In this document: positions 15,381 to 22,292 of the stretch, piece by piece | Position numbering within the stretch: position 1 is the first letter of the stretch | Layout: every line of letters starts with the position of its first letter | Source of the DNA: Microcaldota archaeon | Lineage (GTDB): Archaea; Micrarchaeota; Micrarchaeia; Micrarchaeales; CABMGC01 | Direction of reading: 5' to 3' | Length of the DNA: 25,859 nucleotides | Assembly (NCBI GenBank): GCA_027340645.1 | Contig: DAHWQN010000002.1 | Coordinates: 1-25,859 of the forward strand | Translations under genes and position numbers: made by a program | The notes under the pieces: generated by a model | Told to the model about the DNA's origin: nothing | Database searches by the model: none | The model's input: only the letters and a program-made list of their open reading frames with translations

Positions 15381-16004
15381 TCACTTCTTGTCATCTTTTG
15401 CCGGTGCCGCCGGTGCAGCTGCCGGCGCAGTTCCTGCTGCAGGAGCCTCTTTGCCTTCCTTAGCGCCCTTCGGTCCCTTGGATTCCTTGCCTGCTGTTGG
15501 TGCCGGCATCACTGACTTCTTCATCACTCCAATCGTAGTGCCCGTCCTTCCAGTGTTCCTGGTCCTCTGGCCCCTTACTCTCTGGCCGTATTGATGCCTT
15601 GAGCCTACCCATGTCTGTGTCCTTATTCCAAGATCCACATCCTGCCTTATCTTCACTATAAGGTCTGTCCCAGCTATATGCATGTCCTCGCCAGTTTCAG
15701 GATCCTTGCGCCTGTTAAGCATGTATACCGGCATCCCTGACTTCGCAGGCTCCTTTATCAATGCCTCAAGCTTCGCTATCTGCTCATCTGACAGAGCGCC
15801 AATCTTAGTGTCCTCCGGAATCTTGTTTGCGCTGCTGTAGCCCTTTGCTATAGCCCTCGCCATGTTGTAGCCGATGCCCTTTATCTGCATCAGCCCGCGT
15901 ACAACGTTGTAATTGCCATTGATGTCACGACCGGCCATGCGGATTATGCTGACCTCTACCTTTGCCGTCTTATGCTCCTTATCCTTACGATCCTTTTCAG
16001 CCAT
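15381..16004 (-). CDS. rps13: 30S ribosomal protein uS13 (S13) with low-complexity tail
   Basis: Small-subunit head protein that contacts the P-site tRNA and the large subunit. The core has VSIIRMAGRDINGNYNVVRG, LMQIKGIGYNMARAIA, a helical linker, and the basic block GSRHQYGQRVRGQRTRNTGR. After VMKKSVMPAP the last ~40 residues are Lys/Gly then Ala/Pro repeats (KESKGPKGAKEGKEAP, AAPAAPAKDDKK). The total of 207 aa exceeds the ~150 typical of archaea. The open frame extends to 16094, but that part lies in the tRNA-Ser gene, so ATG 16004 (MAEKDRKDKEHK) is the start. It begins 26 bases after the tRNA end. Confidence 0.96.
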   Translation of the reverse strand: MAEKDRKDKEHKTAKVEVSIIRMAGRDINGNYNVVRGLMQIKGIGYNMARAIAKGYSSANKIPEDTKIGALSDEQIAKLEALIKEPAKSGMPVYMLNRRKDPETGEDMHIAGTDLIVKIRQDVDLGIRTQTWVGSRHQYGQRVRGQRTRNTGRTGTTIGVMKKSVMPAPTAGKESKGPKGAKEGKEAPAAGTAPAAAPAAPAKDDKK

Positions 16005-16044
16005 TAATGCACCATGTAAATATGACAAAACGCCAGGGCTGGGA

Positions 16045-16066
16045 TTTTCATAAACCAAAGGTTTAT
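16045..16066 (-). other. 22-base intron in the T-loop of tRNA-Ser (position 59/60)
   Basis: The T-arm folds into a textbook bulge-helix-bulge. Outside is the T-stem CTGGG/CCCAG, then a 3-base bulge AAT on the 3' side, a 4-bp helix TTCA/TGAA, a 3-base bulge AAA on the 5' side, and an inner hairpin TAAACC/GGTTTA with a TTT loop. Cutting after the second base of each bulge removes exactly 22 bases and restores the 7-base loop TTCAAAT. The rule is that of the archaeal tRNA splicing endonuclease. Confidence 0.82.
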
Positions 16067-16099
16067 TTTGAACCCAGACGGCTCGAAGAGCCATACGCT

Positions 16100-16112
16100 T
16101 CCGGGAACGTGT
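16100..16112 (-). other. 13-base intron in the anticodon loop of tRNA-Ser (position 37/38)
   Basis: Between A37 (16113) and A38 (16099) lie 13 bases, ACACGTTCCCGGA. Three-base bulges AAA and GAA flank a 4-base helix CTGG/CCCG that has one T-C mismatch. Cutting after the second base of each bulge gives the normal loop CTGGAAA. At 13 bases it is very short for a tRNA intron. Confidence 0.75.
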
Positions 16113-16177
16113 TTCCAGGCGTACGCGTTACCGGATTCTGCCACCCTGGCAGTTTTCTATTAATTGTACCTCTCAAG

Positions 16178-16185
16178 ATTTAAAC
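16178..16185 (-). promoter_or_regulatory. TATA box of the tRNA-Ser gene
   Basis: GTTTAAAT on the minus strand, 28-35 bases before the first base of the tRNA, the distance expected if transcription starts at or near the mature 5' end. It may also drive rps13-rps4-rps11. Confidence 0.5.
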
Positions 16186-16278
16186 TTATGCAGCTTACTA
16201 TTTATTCCTTTCACTATTTAAACCTTACTTTTTTGTGGCAGTGTTAAAGGTAAATTACAATTTGTATAGCCTGAACTC

Positions 16279-16719
16279 TTACCAGCCAAATTCACTGTAT
16301 ATATCTCCATCCTTAATTTTATTTATTACGTGTTTTACCAAGGGGGATATATTTTCTGGTAATTTATTTTCTTCTACCCATATCATCTCACTACATTTTT
16401 CCGGTTCCATATTTTTAGGTTCATCAATCCATCTATCAATAACAAAAAACACTGATACATATTCATTATTCTTATCGTCAATCGAATTTAGGAAATGAAC
16501 AGCACGCAGGTCTTCCGATTTAATAGATACCCCTACTTCTTCATTAGCCTCTCTTATAGCGGTTTGTGTTAGTGTTTCACCTTCATCTAAATGTCCCGCA
16601 ACGAGACCAAATCTATCATCGTCGTAACCTGTATCACGTCTTTTAAGCAATAATATCTTACCATTTTTCCTAAAAATTAGATGAACACCCGATCTTACCA
16701 TAAATCTATTTCCATTCAT
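16279..16719 (-). CDS. Nudix hydrolase, AT-rich
   Basis: About 146 aa from ATG 16719 (MNGNRFMVRSGVHLIF). The Nudix box GHLDEGETLTQTAIREANEE plus VGV (residues ~42-64) fits the consensus completely, and RSGVHLIFRKNGKILLLKRR plus TGYDDDRFGLVA precede it as in MutT-like enzymes. The frame extends to a TTG at 16752, but a TATA-like TTATAATAA at 16731-16739 argues for ATG 16719 or 16701. The gene is visibly richer in A and T, with many AAT/TTT/ATA codons, than the core genes around it. This suggests recent transfer. It is unrelated in detail to the other Nudix protein at 13868-14281. The substrate is unknown. Confidence 0.85.
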   Translation of the reverse strand: MNGNRFMVRSGVHLIFRKNGKILLLKRRDTGYDDDRFGLVAGHLDEGETLTQTAIREANEEVGVSIKSEDLRAVHFLNSIDDKNNEYVSVFFVIDRWIDEPKNMEPEKCSEMIWVEENKLPENISPLVKHVINKIKDGDIYSEFGW

Positions 16720-16861
16720 ATTTACACCATTATTATAACAATCGTTATTCAATTAAATCATCAAAATACATATTTTTACAAAGATATACTCCACTACCTT
16801 TCAAAATTTTGAAGCTTTATAACATTATCACAACAAAGGGGTAGTCTAAAAAGGTGACAAA

Positions 16862-17074
16862 ATGACAGAAGAACAACACGCAACACCACACGGCAGAAAA
16901 TCCAACGAAGATACACATCTCGGCATAGTCCTGAAATTGACTGCAAGGGACTCTCCAGAAACTGCGCGCACCATACCTGATGCACAGCAGAACAACGAGT
17001 TGTGGAAAAGAATGGCCCAGGCTGAGGCCGCAGGCGCAGCCATTAAGAAAAAAAGCAAGCGCAGGCGCATATAA
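16862..17074 (+). CDS. Small basic-tailed protein, 70 aa, function unknown
   Basis: I do not recognise this protein. It starts MTEEQHATPHGRKSNEDTHL and ends with a very basic tail AIKKKSKRRRI; the middle is polar and probably helical (NNELWKRMAQAEAAGAA). It is likely to be real because a strong ribosome site GGTGA (16853-16857) stands four bases before the ATG and a TATA box CTTTATAA lies near 16814-16821, both in the right order and spacing. It converges on lysS with three bases between the stops. The basic tail would suit nucleic-acid or ribosome binding, but that is a guess. Confidence 0.65.
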   Translation: MTEEQHATPHGRKSNEDTHLGIVLKLTARDSPETARTIPDAQQNNELWKRMAQAEAAGAAIKKKSKRRRI

Positions 17075-17077
17075 GCG

Positions 17078-18535
17078 CTAGTCCTGCCTGCTCTTCTGTT
17101 TCTCCGGCCGCATTGCCGGGAAGGCAATCACTTCCTTCAGCGAAACATTGTCAGTGAGCACCATAGACAACCTGTCTATGGCCATTCCTATTCCCGCTGT
17201 AGGAGGCATGCCGAATTCAATCGCCTCCAAGAAATCCTCGTCTGAAGGCGGCGCCTCTTCATCGCCTCGCTTGCGCTCTTTCTCCTGCTCCTCGAACTTT
17301 TTCCGTTGCTCTATCGGGTCGGTAAGCTCCGAGTAGCAGTTCATAGTCTCGAATCCTGCGATGTAAAGCTCGAACTTCTCGCTGAGCTTATTGTTGCCCC
17401 TCTTGTCCTTTGTAAGGGGGCACATATAAGATGGAAAGTCTACCACAAAAGTAGGATCCATAAGCTTCTGCTTGAAGTACTTGTCGAAAAGCGCATCAGC
17501 AACATGCATGTTGTTCTTTATCTCTACGTCAAGGTTCTCCTTCTTCGCTACCTGTGCTGCATCCTTATTGGTCAGTTCGGACACGTCTATATCTGCAAGC
17601 TTCTTCAGTTCCTTAACCCAGTACAATCTCTTGAATGGCGGAGTGAAGTCTATGTCATTGCCCTGCCACCTTATTTTGTAGCTGCCGAACAATTTCTTGA
17701 CTATGCCGCTGAGCATCTCCTCAACCATGCGCATGTAGTCCTCATAATCTTTGTAGGCTTCATAGCACTCTATCTGCGTAAATTCCGGGTTGTGCGTCGA
17801 GTCTATGTCCTCGTTCCTGAAGTCTTTTGATACCTCATACACCTTCTCGAAGCCGCCTATTATCAGCTTTTTAAGGTACAGTTCGTCCGCTACCCTGAGA
17901 AACATATCCGCGTCCAGTGCATTGTGCCTTGTCACGAAAGGCTTTGCATTTGCGCCTCCGTATACAGGCTGCAGCACCGGCGTCTCAAATTCTATATAAC
18001 CCCGCGAGTCCAGGAACTCGCGCATCATGCGCAACAGCTTGGAGCGTGTAATGAAAAATTCACGCACCTTCGGATTGACCATCAAGTCCATGTACCTCTT
18101 TCTATACCTCTGTTCTGTGTCTGTCAATCCATGGAACTTCTCCGGCAATGTCCTTAGGGATTTCGCAAGCATAGCTACTTCGGAAGCCTCTACGCTTATC
18201 TCTCCGCGCACTGTCTTGATCACCTTGCCCTTCACGCCAACCACGTCGCCGACATCGGTTAGCTCTATTATCTCCAGATACTTTCCATCTACTGAATCCC
18301 TCTTCACAAGCACCTGCACCTTTCCGCTTGCGTCAAGCAGGTCAAGGAAGTAAAGGCCACCCATCTTCCTGAAGCCCATTATCCTTCCTGCAACGTTTAC
18401 AACAACTCCCTCATATTTTTTGAAATCCGATGTTATCTCGTGTGCATGTTCCGTCTGGCTGTACGTGTAAGGATATGTATCTATTCCAAGCTTCTTCAGC
18501 CTATCGAGTTTATCACGCTTGAACTGATCTACCAT
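17078..18535 (-). CDS. lysS: Lysyl-tRNA synthetase, class II
   Basis: Charges tRNA-Lys. The N-terminal OB-fold anticodon-binding domain covers residues ~45-130 (VNVAGRIMGFRKMGGLYFLD, then DASGKVQVLVKRD). The class II core has LTDTEQRYRKRYMDLM, motif 1 around REFLDSRGYIEFETPVL, motif 2 SKDFRNEDIDSTHNPEFTQI and motif 3 GMPPTAGIGMAIDRLSMVLT. From ATG 18535 it is 485 aa. The frame opens at a TTG at 18559, but a TATA-like box at ~18566-18574 favours the ATG. Many archaea use the unrelated class I enzyme, so this class II form suggests bacterial ancestry. Confidence 0.96.
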   Translation of the reverse strand: MVDQFKRDKLDRLKKLGIDTYPYTYSQTEHAHEITSDFKKYEGVVVNVAGRIMGFRKMGGLYFLDLLDASGKVQVLVKRDSVDGKYLEIIELTDVGDVVGVKGKVIKTVRGEISVEASEVAMLAKSLRTLPEKFHGLTDTEQRYRKRYMDLMVNPKVREFFITRSKLLRMMREFLDSRGYIEFETPVLQPVYGGANAKPFVTRHNALDADMFLRVADELYLKKLIIGGFEKVYEVSKDFRNEDIDSTHNPEFTQIECYEAYKDYEDYMRMVEEMLSGIVKKLFGSYKIRWQGNDIDFTPPFKRLYWVKELKKLADIDVSELTNKDAAQVAKKENLDVEIKNNMHVADALFDKYFKQKLMDPTFVVDFPSYMCPLTKDKRGNNKLSEKFELYIAGFETMNCYSELTDPIEQRKKFEEQEKERKRGDEEAPPSDEDFLEAIEFGMPPTAGIGMAIDRLSMVLTDNVSLKEVIAFPAMRPEKQKSRQD

Positions 18536-18628
18536 AGCATCGCAGATATATGTGCGCAAAAGGCTAATAAGTTTGTGAGGTTACTATCATGGCATGGCGT
18601 CAATACGCAAAAACTCATAGGTGTAAAA

Positions 18629-19183
18629 ATGGGAAACAGCTGGATATTCAGGAATAGGGCAAACCTTGTTGTTGTTTTAGCAGTTATATTCGGGATAATC
18701 TGGATGATAGACGGCTCATTTAAATTCATGCCCGGAACTGCAGATACCGTTGTTCAATCAATACAATCCGCAGGTCAGAGTCTCCCTGCGCTTGCTCCAT
18801 GGTTCAGTCTCTGGTATGGCATGGCAATCCAGAATCCCATATTCTGGGTGGAGCTGATCGGAACATTGGAAATACTCCTAGGCATTGCACTAGTCCTGGG
18901 TTTCATGAAGAAAACAACCTATGTCCTGGGCATGGTGCTCAGCTTATTCATATGGGCAGTGCCTGAAGCATTCGGCGGGCCGTACGGTTCCGGCTCTACA
19001 GACATAGGCACAGGAATAATATACGCAATTGTGTTTGCTGCGCTCATACTCATAAATGCAGGCTACGGACCGAGCAGGCTGTCTGTTGACTACTGCCTGG
19101 AAAAGCGAGTCAGTTGGTGGCGCAAGGTTGCCGAGTTCAGCCCAGCAGGAAGTGCAAAAGGCAAGACGCAAAAGCAGCATTGA
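18629..19183 (+). CDS. DoxX-like membrane protein
   Basis: A 184-aa protein with four predicted membrane segments: LVVVLAVIFGIIWMIDG, a segment near PIFWVELIGTLEILLGIALV, TTYVLGMVLSLFIWAVPEAF and GIIYAIVFAALILINAG. The arrangement IDGSFKFMPG after the first segment and ELIGTLEILLGIALVLGF in the middle are typical of DoxX/DoxD-like proteins, some of which belong to thiosulfate:quinone oxidoreductases. A redox role is therefore possible but unproven. The open frame begins at 18440 inside lysS, but AGGTG (18619-18623) stands five bases before ATG 18629, which fixes the start. The tail is basic (SAKGKTQKQH). It is divergent from lysS. Confidence 0.75.
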   Translation: MGNSWIFRNRANLVVVLAVIFGIIWMIDGSFKFMPGTADTVVQSIQSAGQSLPALAPWFSLWYGMAIQNPIFWVELIGTLEILLGIALVLGFMKKTTYVLGMVLSLFIWAVPEAFGGPYGSGSTDIGTGIIYAIVFAALILINAGYGPSRLSVDYCLEKRVSWWRKVAEFSPAGSAKGKTQKQH

Positions 19184-19423
19184 AGACAAAGGAAATTCTA
19201 AGGATGTAGCAAGCCTGCCCCCTGTGGTGGGTATAGCACAAAAAGGCCATTTCCCTTGTTTGTGGTAAGTCTTGTCGTGAGGAACCTATTTCAGGATCGT
19301 ACACAACTTCAAAAAAAGCAAAGGTATATATACGTGAAAAATATATAAAAATATACCTATTATTGGGTCTGTTGCGTGGAGGCGCGGACTCATGATGGAA
19401 AAGACATTTTTGTAGTTGGTTGA
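19184..19423 (+). promoter_or_regulatory. Upstream region of surface protein gene with inverted repeat and TATA box
   Basis: No gene is supported in these 240 bases. An 8-base inverted repeat, AGGTATAT at 19322-19329 and ATATACCT at 19351-19358, encloses AT-rich DNA with a strong TATA-like run (AAATATATAAAAATA, 19339-19353). Transcription would start near 19375, leaving about a 50-base leader before ATG 19424. The repeat could be an operator or a decorated core promoter. Confidence 0.45.
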
Positions 19424-21808
19424 ATGAATTATAGATGGACTTTTGGACTTTTGGGAATGTTTGCTGTAATAGCATTGATGAATGTAGGAACAGCATCAGC
19501 AGCTACGGTAACTCTACCTAGCGGCATAATTGCATATGTTCCTGTCAATATCATCACTACAAGCACAATAAGCGGATCTTTCCAGCAAATGGTTTCTTTT
19601 AGTCCTAGCCAATATTCTACCTATATTAATACTAATATGCAAAATGTCGAATTCTTCTATCCAAATGGCCAGATAATACCATCTTGGCTTGAAAGTTACA
19701 CTTCAAGCAATGCAGTATACTGGCTCAACCTAAATGGCGTAAGTGCAAATGGAAATATTATTTACATGGGTTTTGCAAGCACAGTAACAAATCTGTTCGA
19801 CAAGGCAACTGGTGTAGGAGAGGCACCAAATCTGTCCTCTAATTATGGACTGTACGATACAGGATTAAAGGTTTTCTCATACTACCAAGCGTTCGGAGGC
19901 AGTATGTCTAGTCTGCCGTCAGGTTGGTCAAACACAATGGCTGAGGATTCAACACAGGGAAACACCCTCATAACATTCAATACTGACAATACTGTAGTAG
20001 TCTCAACAGGCACAGGCGGCGGAGAGGGCATTTATGAAAATCCTGTATCAAGCATGTCTCCTGGCAACATAATAGAGTGGTATGGCAACATGTACAACAA
20101 CCAGTCTGCAGGCAGCATAGCCGGACTTCTCTCACAGGGAACAGCAAATCCCACCTACTGCGCATCCCCTGGCCTTGGATATCCAATGCCATTATACGAA
20201 TTCAACTGCAACTCAATGCTTTATACATTTGAATCTGGTGCTTCGACGTCAGGAGGAACTCCAACTCTTTCGCTTAGATATGGAAGCACATCAGTTTCAA
20301 CATCTTACACAGAACAGGATGTAAACAAAGTGTATTCAATAGCAATACCTAGCTCTGGCGCATCCTACAACGGAATGATCAACTATGACTCAGTAGGGTA
20401 TATGAATGGGATAACCTCTCCCACTGCTGCTGTGGCATTCGCATTCTCACCAGGAACAAATCCTGCGAACAATGAAAATTCGCTTCCTCAGTCAGTATAC
20501 TGGCTCAGGACAAGAGTCTACCCGCCAAATGGCCAAATGCCTTCAGTATCGTTTGGCCCAGTTCTGCCACTTAGTGCAACGTTATCAATTAGCCCAAGCA
20601 CACCATATGTTGGCCAAAATGTTGGATACACAGTAACTCCTTCAGGAGGAATATCACCATACACTTACAACAATCTTGTATACAATGCAATATCAGGTGC
20701 GTTGATAAGCAACAGCTTGACATCGAGTACTTCTTCACAACCAAACACCTATAGGATTATGGCACCAGGCAACTATCTTGCACAGGTTGAAGTGACTGAC
20801 AGCAACTCACCAAATGACATCGCATACACTGCAAACGTCCCATTCAACGCGATACCATACAATGGTGTTGTCATAACATCCAACACTATGCAGATAGACC
20901 TTGGTCAACCGGTATCACTCACAGTGAATGATATCATGAGCCTGAGTAATGGCAAGGACCAGTTTTCAGTTCTTACGATCAGAGGATCGAACGGCAACAC
21001 AATAAGCTCTGGAAGCGAAGTAGAAGAAAGCAGCATGCCGCTTGGATTTGCAGATGCCAACACGCCAACTTCCACCGGGAGCGTAACGTATACTGTAAGC
21101 GGAATAATGGTATATCCACTCGAGTATCCTATAGTTTCAAACAGCGTAGTAATAACTGTGAACAATGATCCTACGGTATCAGCATCTAACAGCTCGTCAT
21201 CAGTGACAACTGGTGGCACAGAAACGCTCACCGCGACTGTGAATGGTGGCACTTCTCCATACACATACCAGTGGTACACGATATCAGGTGCAACTAACAC
21301 GGCAATAACCGGCGCAACTTCTTTCACATACTCGCCATCAACATCAGCTACTGGCACATTTACATATGGTGTAAATGTAATCGATGCTGTCGGTGAAGAG
21401 GCATACAGCAACCCTGTATCATTCAGCGTGACATCACCTACATCATCGGGTCCTACCGGCGGTGGAGGCGGCGGCGGAAACACGGGCGGTGTAATACAAA
21501 CAACGACAGTTGTAACTACCATAACACCTCTTAAGCCTGCAAACACTACAAATAAGACGAATACAAACACCAATGTGCCTTCAAATACTGTGAAGCCTAC
21601 CACAACTACAACTGTAACAACTGTGGCACCTGCAACAACGGTGTTGCCTGCAAACACACTCAATGTTACTACGCCGGCACTGCCTACGGCATCAGGAATT
21701 CCATCGTGGCTACTTTGGCTGGCACTACTGATAATATTGCTGATAATTATCGGGCTGCTTTGGTGGTTCCTGGTAGCAGGCAAGAAGCGCAAGAACAAGA
21801 AGAACTGA
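19424..21808 (+). CDS. Secreted, C-terminally anchored surface protein with DUF2341-like and Ig-like domains
   Basis: A 794-aa exported protein. Signal peptide: residues 1-26, ending in GTASA before ATVTLP. Residues ~28-180 resemble the DUF2341 domain (VPVNIITTSTISGSFQQMV, VEFFYPNGQIIPSWLES, YWLNLNGVSANGNIIYMGF). Ig/PKD-like units follow near 388-485 (ATLSISPSTPYVGQNVGYTV, GGISPYTYNN) and 585-675 (TTGGTETLTATVNGGTSPYT, YQWYTISGA). Then come a Gly run, GGVIQTTTVV and a Thr-rich stalk likely to be glycosylated, a membrane helix near 760-784 (WLLWLALLIILLIIIGLLWW) and a basic tail KKRKNKKN. Probably a cell-wall or interaction protein; the ligand is unknown. It shares the stalk design with the gene at 22347. 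Confidence 0.85.
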   Translation: MNYRWTFGLLGMFAVIALMNVGTASAATVTLPSGIIAYVPVNIITTSTISGSFQQMVSFSPSQYSTYINTNMQNVEFFYPNGQIIPSWLESYTSSNAVYWLNLNGVSANGNIIYMGFASTVTNLFDKATGVGEAPNLSSNYGLYDTGLKVFSYYQAFGGSMSSLPSGWSNTMAEDSTQGNTLITFNTDNTVVVSTGTGGGEGIYENPVSSMSPGNIIEWYGNMYNNQSAGSIAGLLSQGTANPTYCASPGLGYPMPLYEFNCNSMLYTFESGASTSGGTPTLSLRYGSTSVSTSYTEQDVNKVYSIAIPSSGASYNGMINYDSVGYMNGITSPTAAVAFAFSPGTNPANNENSLPQSVYWLRTRVYPPNGQMPSVSFGPVLPLSATLSISPSTPYVGQNVGYTVTPSGGISPYTYNNLVYNAISGALISNSLTSSTSSQPNTYRIMAPGNYLAQVEVTDSNSPNDIAYTANVPFNAIPYNGVVITSNTMQIDLGQPVSLTVNDIMSLSNGKDQFSVLTIRGSNGNTISSGSEVEESSMPLGFADANTPTSTGSVTYTVSGIMVYPLEYPIVSNSVVITVNNDPTVSASNSSSSVTTGGTETLTATVNGGTSPYTYQWYTISGATNTAITGATSFTYSPSTSATGTFTYGVNVIDAVGEEAYSNPVSFSVTSPTSSGPTGGGGGGGNTGGVIQTTTVVTTITPLKPANTTNKTNTNTNVPSNTVKPTTTTTVTTVAPATTVLPANTLNVTTPALPTASGIPSWLLWLALLIILLIIIGLLWWFLVAGKKRKNKKN

Positions 21809-21826
21809 TCTGTAAAAGGCACATGC

Positions 21827-22252
21827 TCAATGAATGCCGAGCCTTTCGGCATTCATTCCTGCCTTTTTAGCATAGCTATTCAGCTTTGCTTTGTTTGCCT
21901 TTCTAACGAGTTCGCGAACTTCGGCATTGTCCAAGCCAATGCCATAGTAAACCATGTCAACCAGTGTTTTTTCAAGGTCTGAAACAGGTACAAAAATTCC
22001 AGAGTACTTAATGTACTCAAATCCGAAAAACATATCCTTCGATATCCTTCTCACTGTGACACTGACGCTCATAGACTCCAGAACTCCAGGAACGGCTTTG
22101 GTCGTTGTTATTATCACAGGACTGGACATCTGGGTCCAGAACCTGTGTATTGTAAGTGCATACTGCAACCCATAATAAAACGGTGGGAAGGCAAAGCCTG
22201 CCACTGCTTCATCATAGGAGAATGTGTACATTCCTTTTCTTAATCTTCTCAT
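21827..22252 (-). CDS. Orphan AbiEi-like protein lacking the winged-helix domain
   Basis: A 141-aa protein that looks like the C-terminal domain of an AbiEi antitoxin. MRRLRKGMYTF matches the end of the wing (FRGIFYV in the AbiEi at 3506), PFYYGLQYAL at ~24-33 matches PWYFGLHSAL, and IFVPVSDLEKTLVDMVYYG at ~86-104 matches the SSPEKTILDFIYLW block. No DNA-binding helix-turn-helix precedes it: ATG 22252 is only about 40 bases after a TATA box at 22293-22300, and upstream lies the divergent surface-protein gene. No toxin gene is adjacent. It could be a decayed antitoxin, or a free-standing domain with a new role. The frame extends to 22531 only by running through the promoter and the surface gene. 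Confidence 0.6.
   Translation of the reverse strand: MRRLRKGMYTFSYDEAVAGFAFPPFYYGLQYALTIHRFWTQMSSPVIITTTKAVPGVLESMSVSVTVRRISKDMFFGFEYIKYSGIFVPVSDLEKTLVDMVYYGIGLDNAEVRELVRKANKAKLNSYAKKAGMNAERLGIH
21830..21856 (+). terminator. Perfect 11-bp hairpin between convergent genes
   Basis: ATGAATGCCGA (21830-21840) and TCGGCATTCAT (21846-21856) pair perfectly around a GCCTT loop; the plus strand continues to a TTTTT run at ~21864-21868. It follows the surface-protein stop by about 20 bases and lies within the last codons of the minus-strand AbiEi-like gene, whose C-terminus it encodes. A transcription terminator or transcript-stabilising element is likely. Confidence 0.55.
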
Positions 22253-22292
22253 CTTATTGACTTGAACGGAGTTTGTGGCCGATGCAAAAAAC

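Larger units (their letters stand above)
16031..16150 (-). tRNA. tRNA-Ser (anticodon GGA) with two introns
   Basis: Acceptor stem GCCAGGG (16150-16144) pairs perfectly with CCCTGGC (16038-16032); the discriminator is G (16031), as in serine tRNAs; no CCA is encoded. The D-loop has GGTAA (16132-16128). The D-stem has one A-C mismatch (12:23). Anticodon stem is TACGC/GCGTA. The loop is CTGGAAA once a 13-base intron is removed, giving anticodon GGA at 16116-16114. A long variable arm (GGCTC-TTC-GAGCC) marks class II. The T-stem is CTGGG/CCCAG, and the T-loop becomes TTCAAAT only when 22 bases are removed. TTTT follows the gene. Identity as Ser rests on anticodon, variable arm and discriminator. 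Confidence 0.88.

Noticed and set aside
16050..16066. Inverted repeat ATAAACC/GGTTTAT as an operator or double TATA box for rps13
   Set aside because: It is fully explained as the inner hairpin of the T-loop intron, although a secondary promoter role remains open and is listed as a finding.
16005..16094. N-terminal extension of rps13 in the same frame
   Set aside because: The bases belong to the 3' half of the tRNA-Ser gene, and the extra residues do not resemble S13; ATG 16004 gives the normal start.
16031..16150. Reading the tRNA as tRNA-Leu because of the long variable arm
   Set aside because: The anticodon loop CTGGAAA gives GGA and the discriminator base is G; both are serine features, whereas leucine tRNAs have A at that place.
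21590..21640. Repeated ACA/ACT triplets (also at 24830-24890 and 25290-25370) as a possible repeat array or CRISPR
   Set aside because: They are in-frame Thr codons of the stalks, with no spacers or constant repeat unit.
20905..21852. Minus-strand frame of 315 codons
   Set aside because: It is the complement of Thr- and Ala-rich surface protein codons, which gives a Val-rich, low-complexity translation without start signals or family features.
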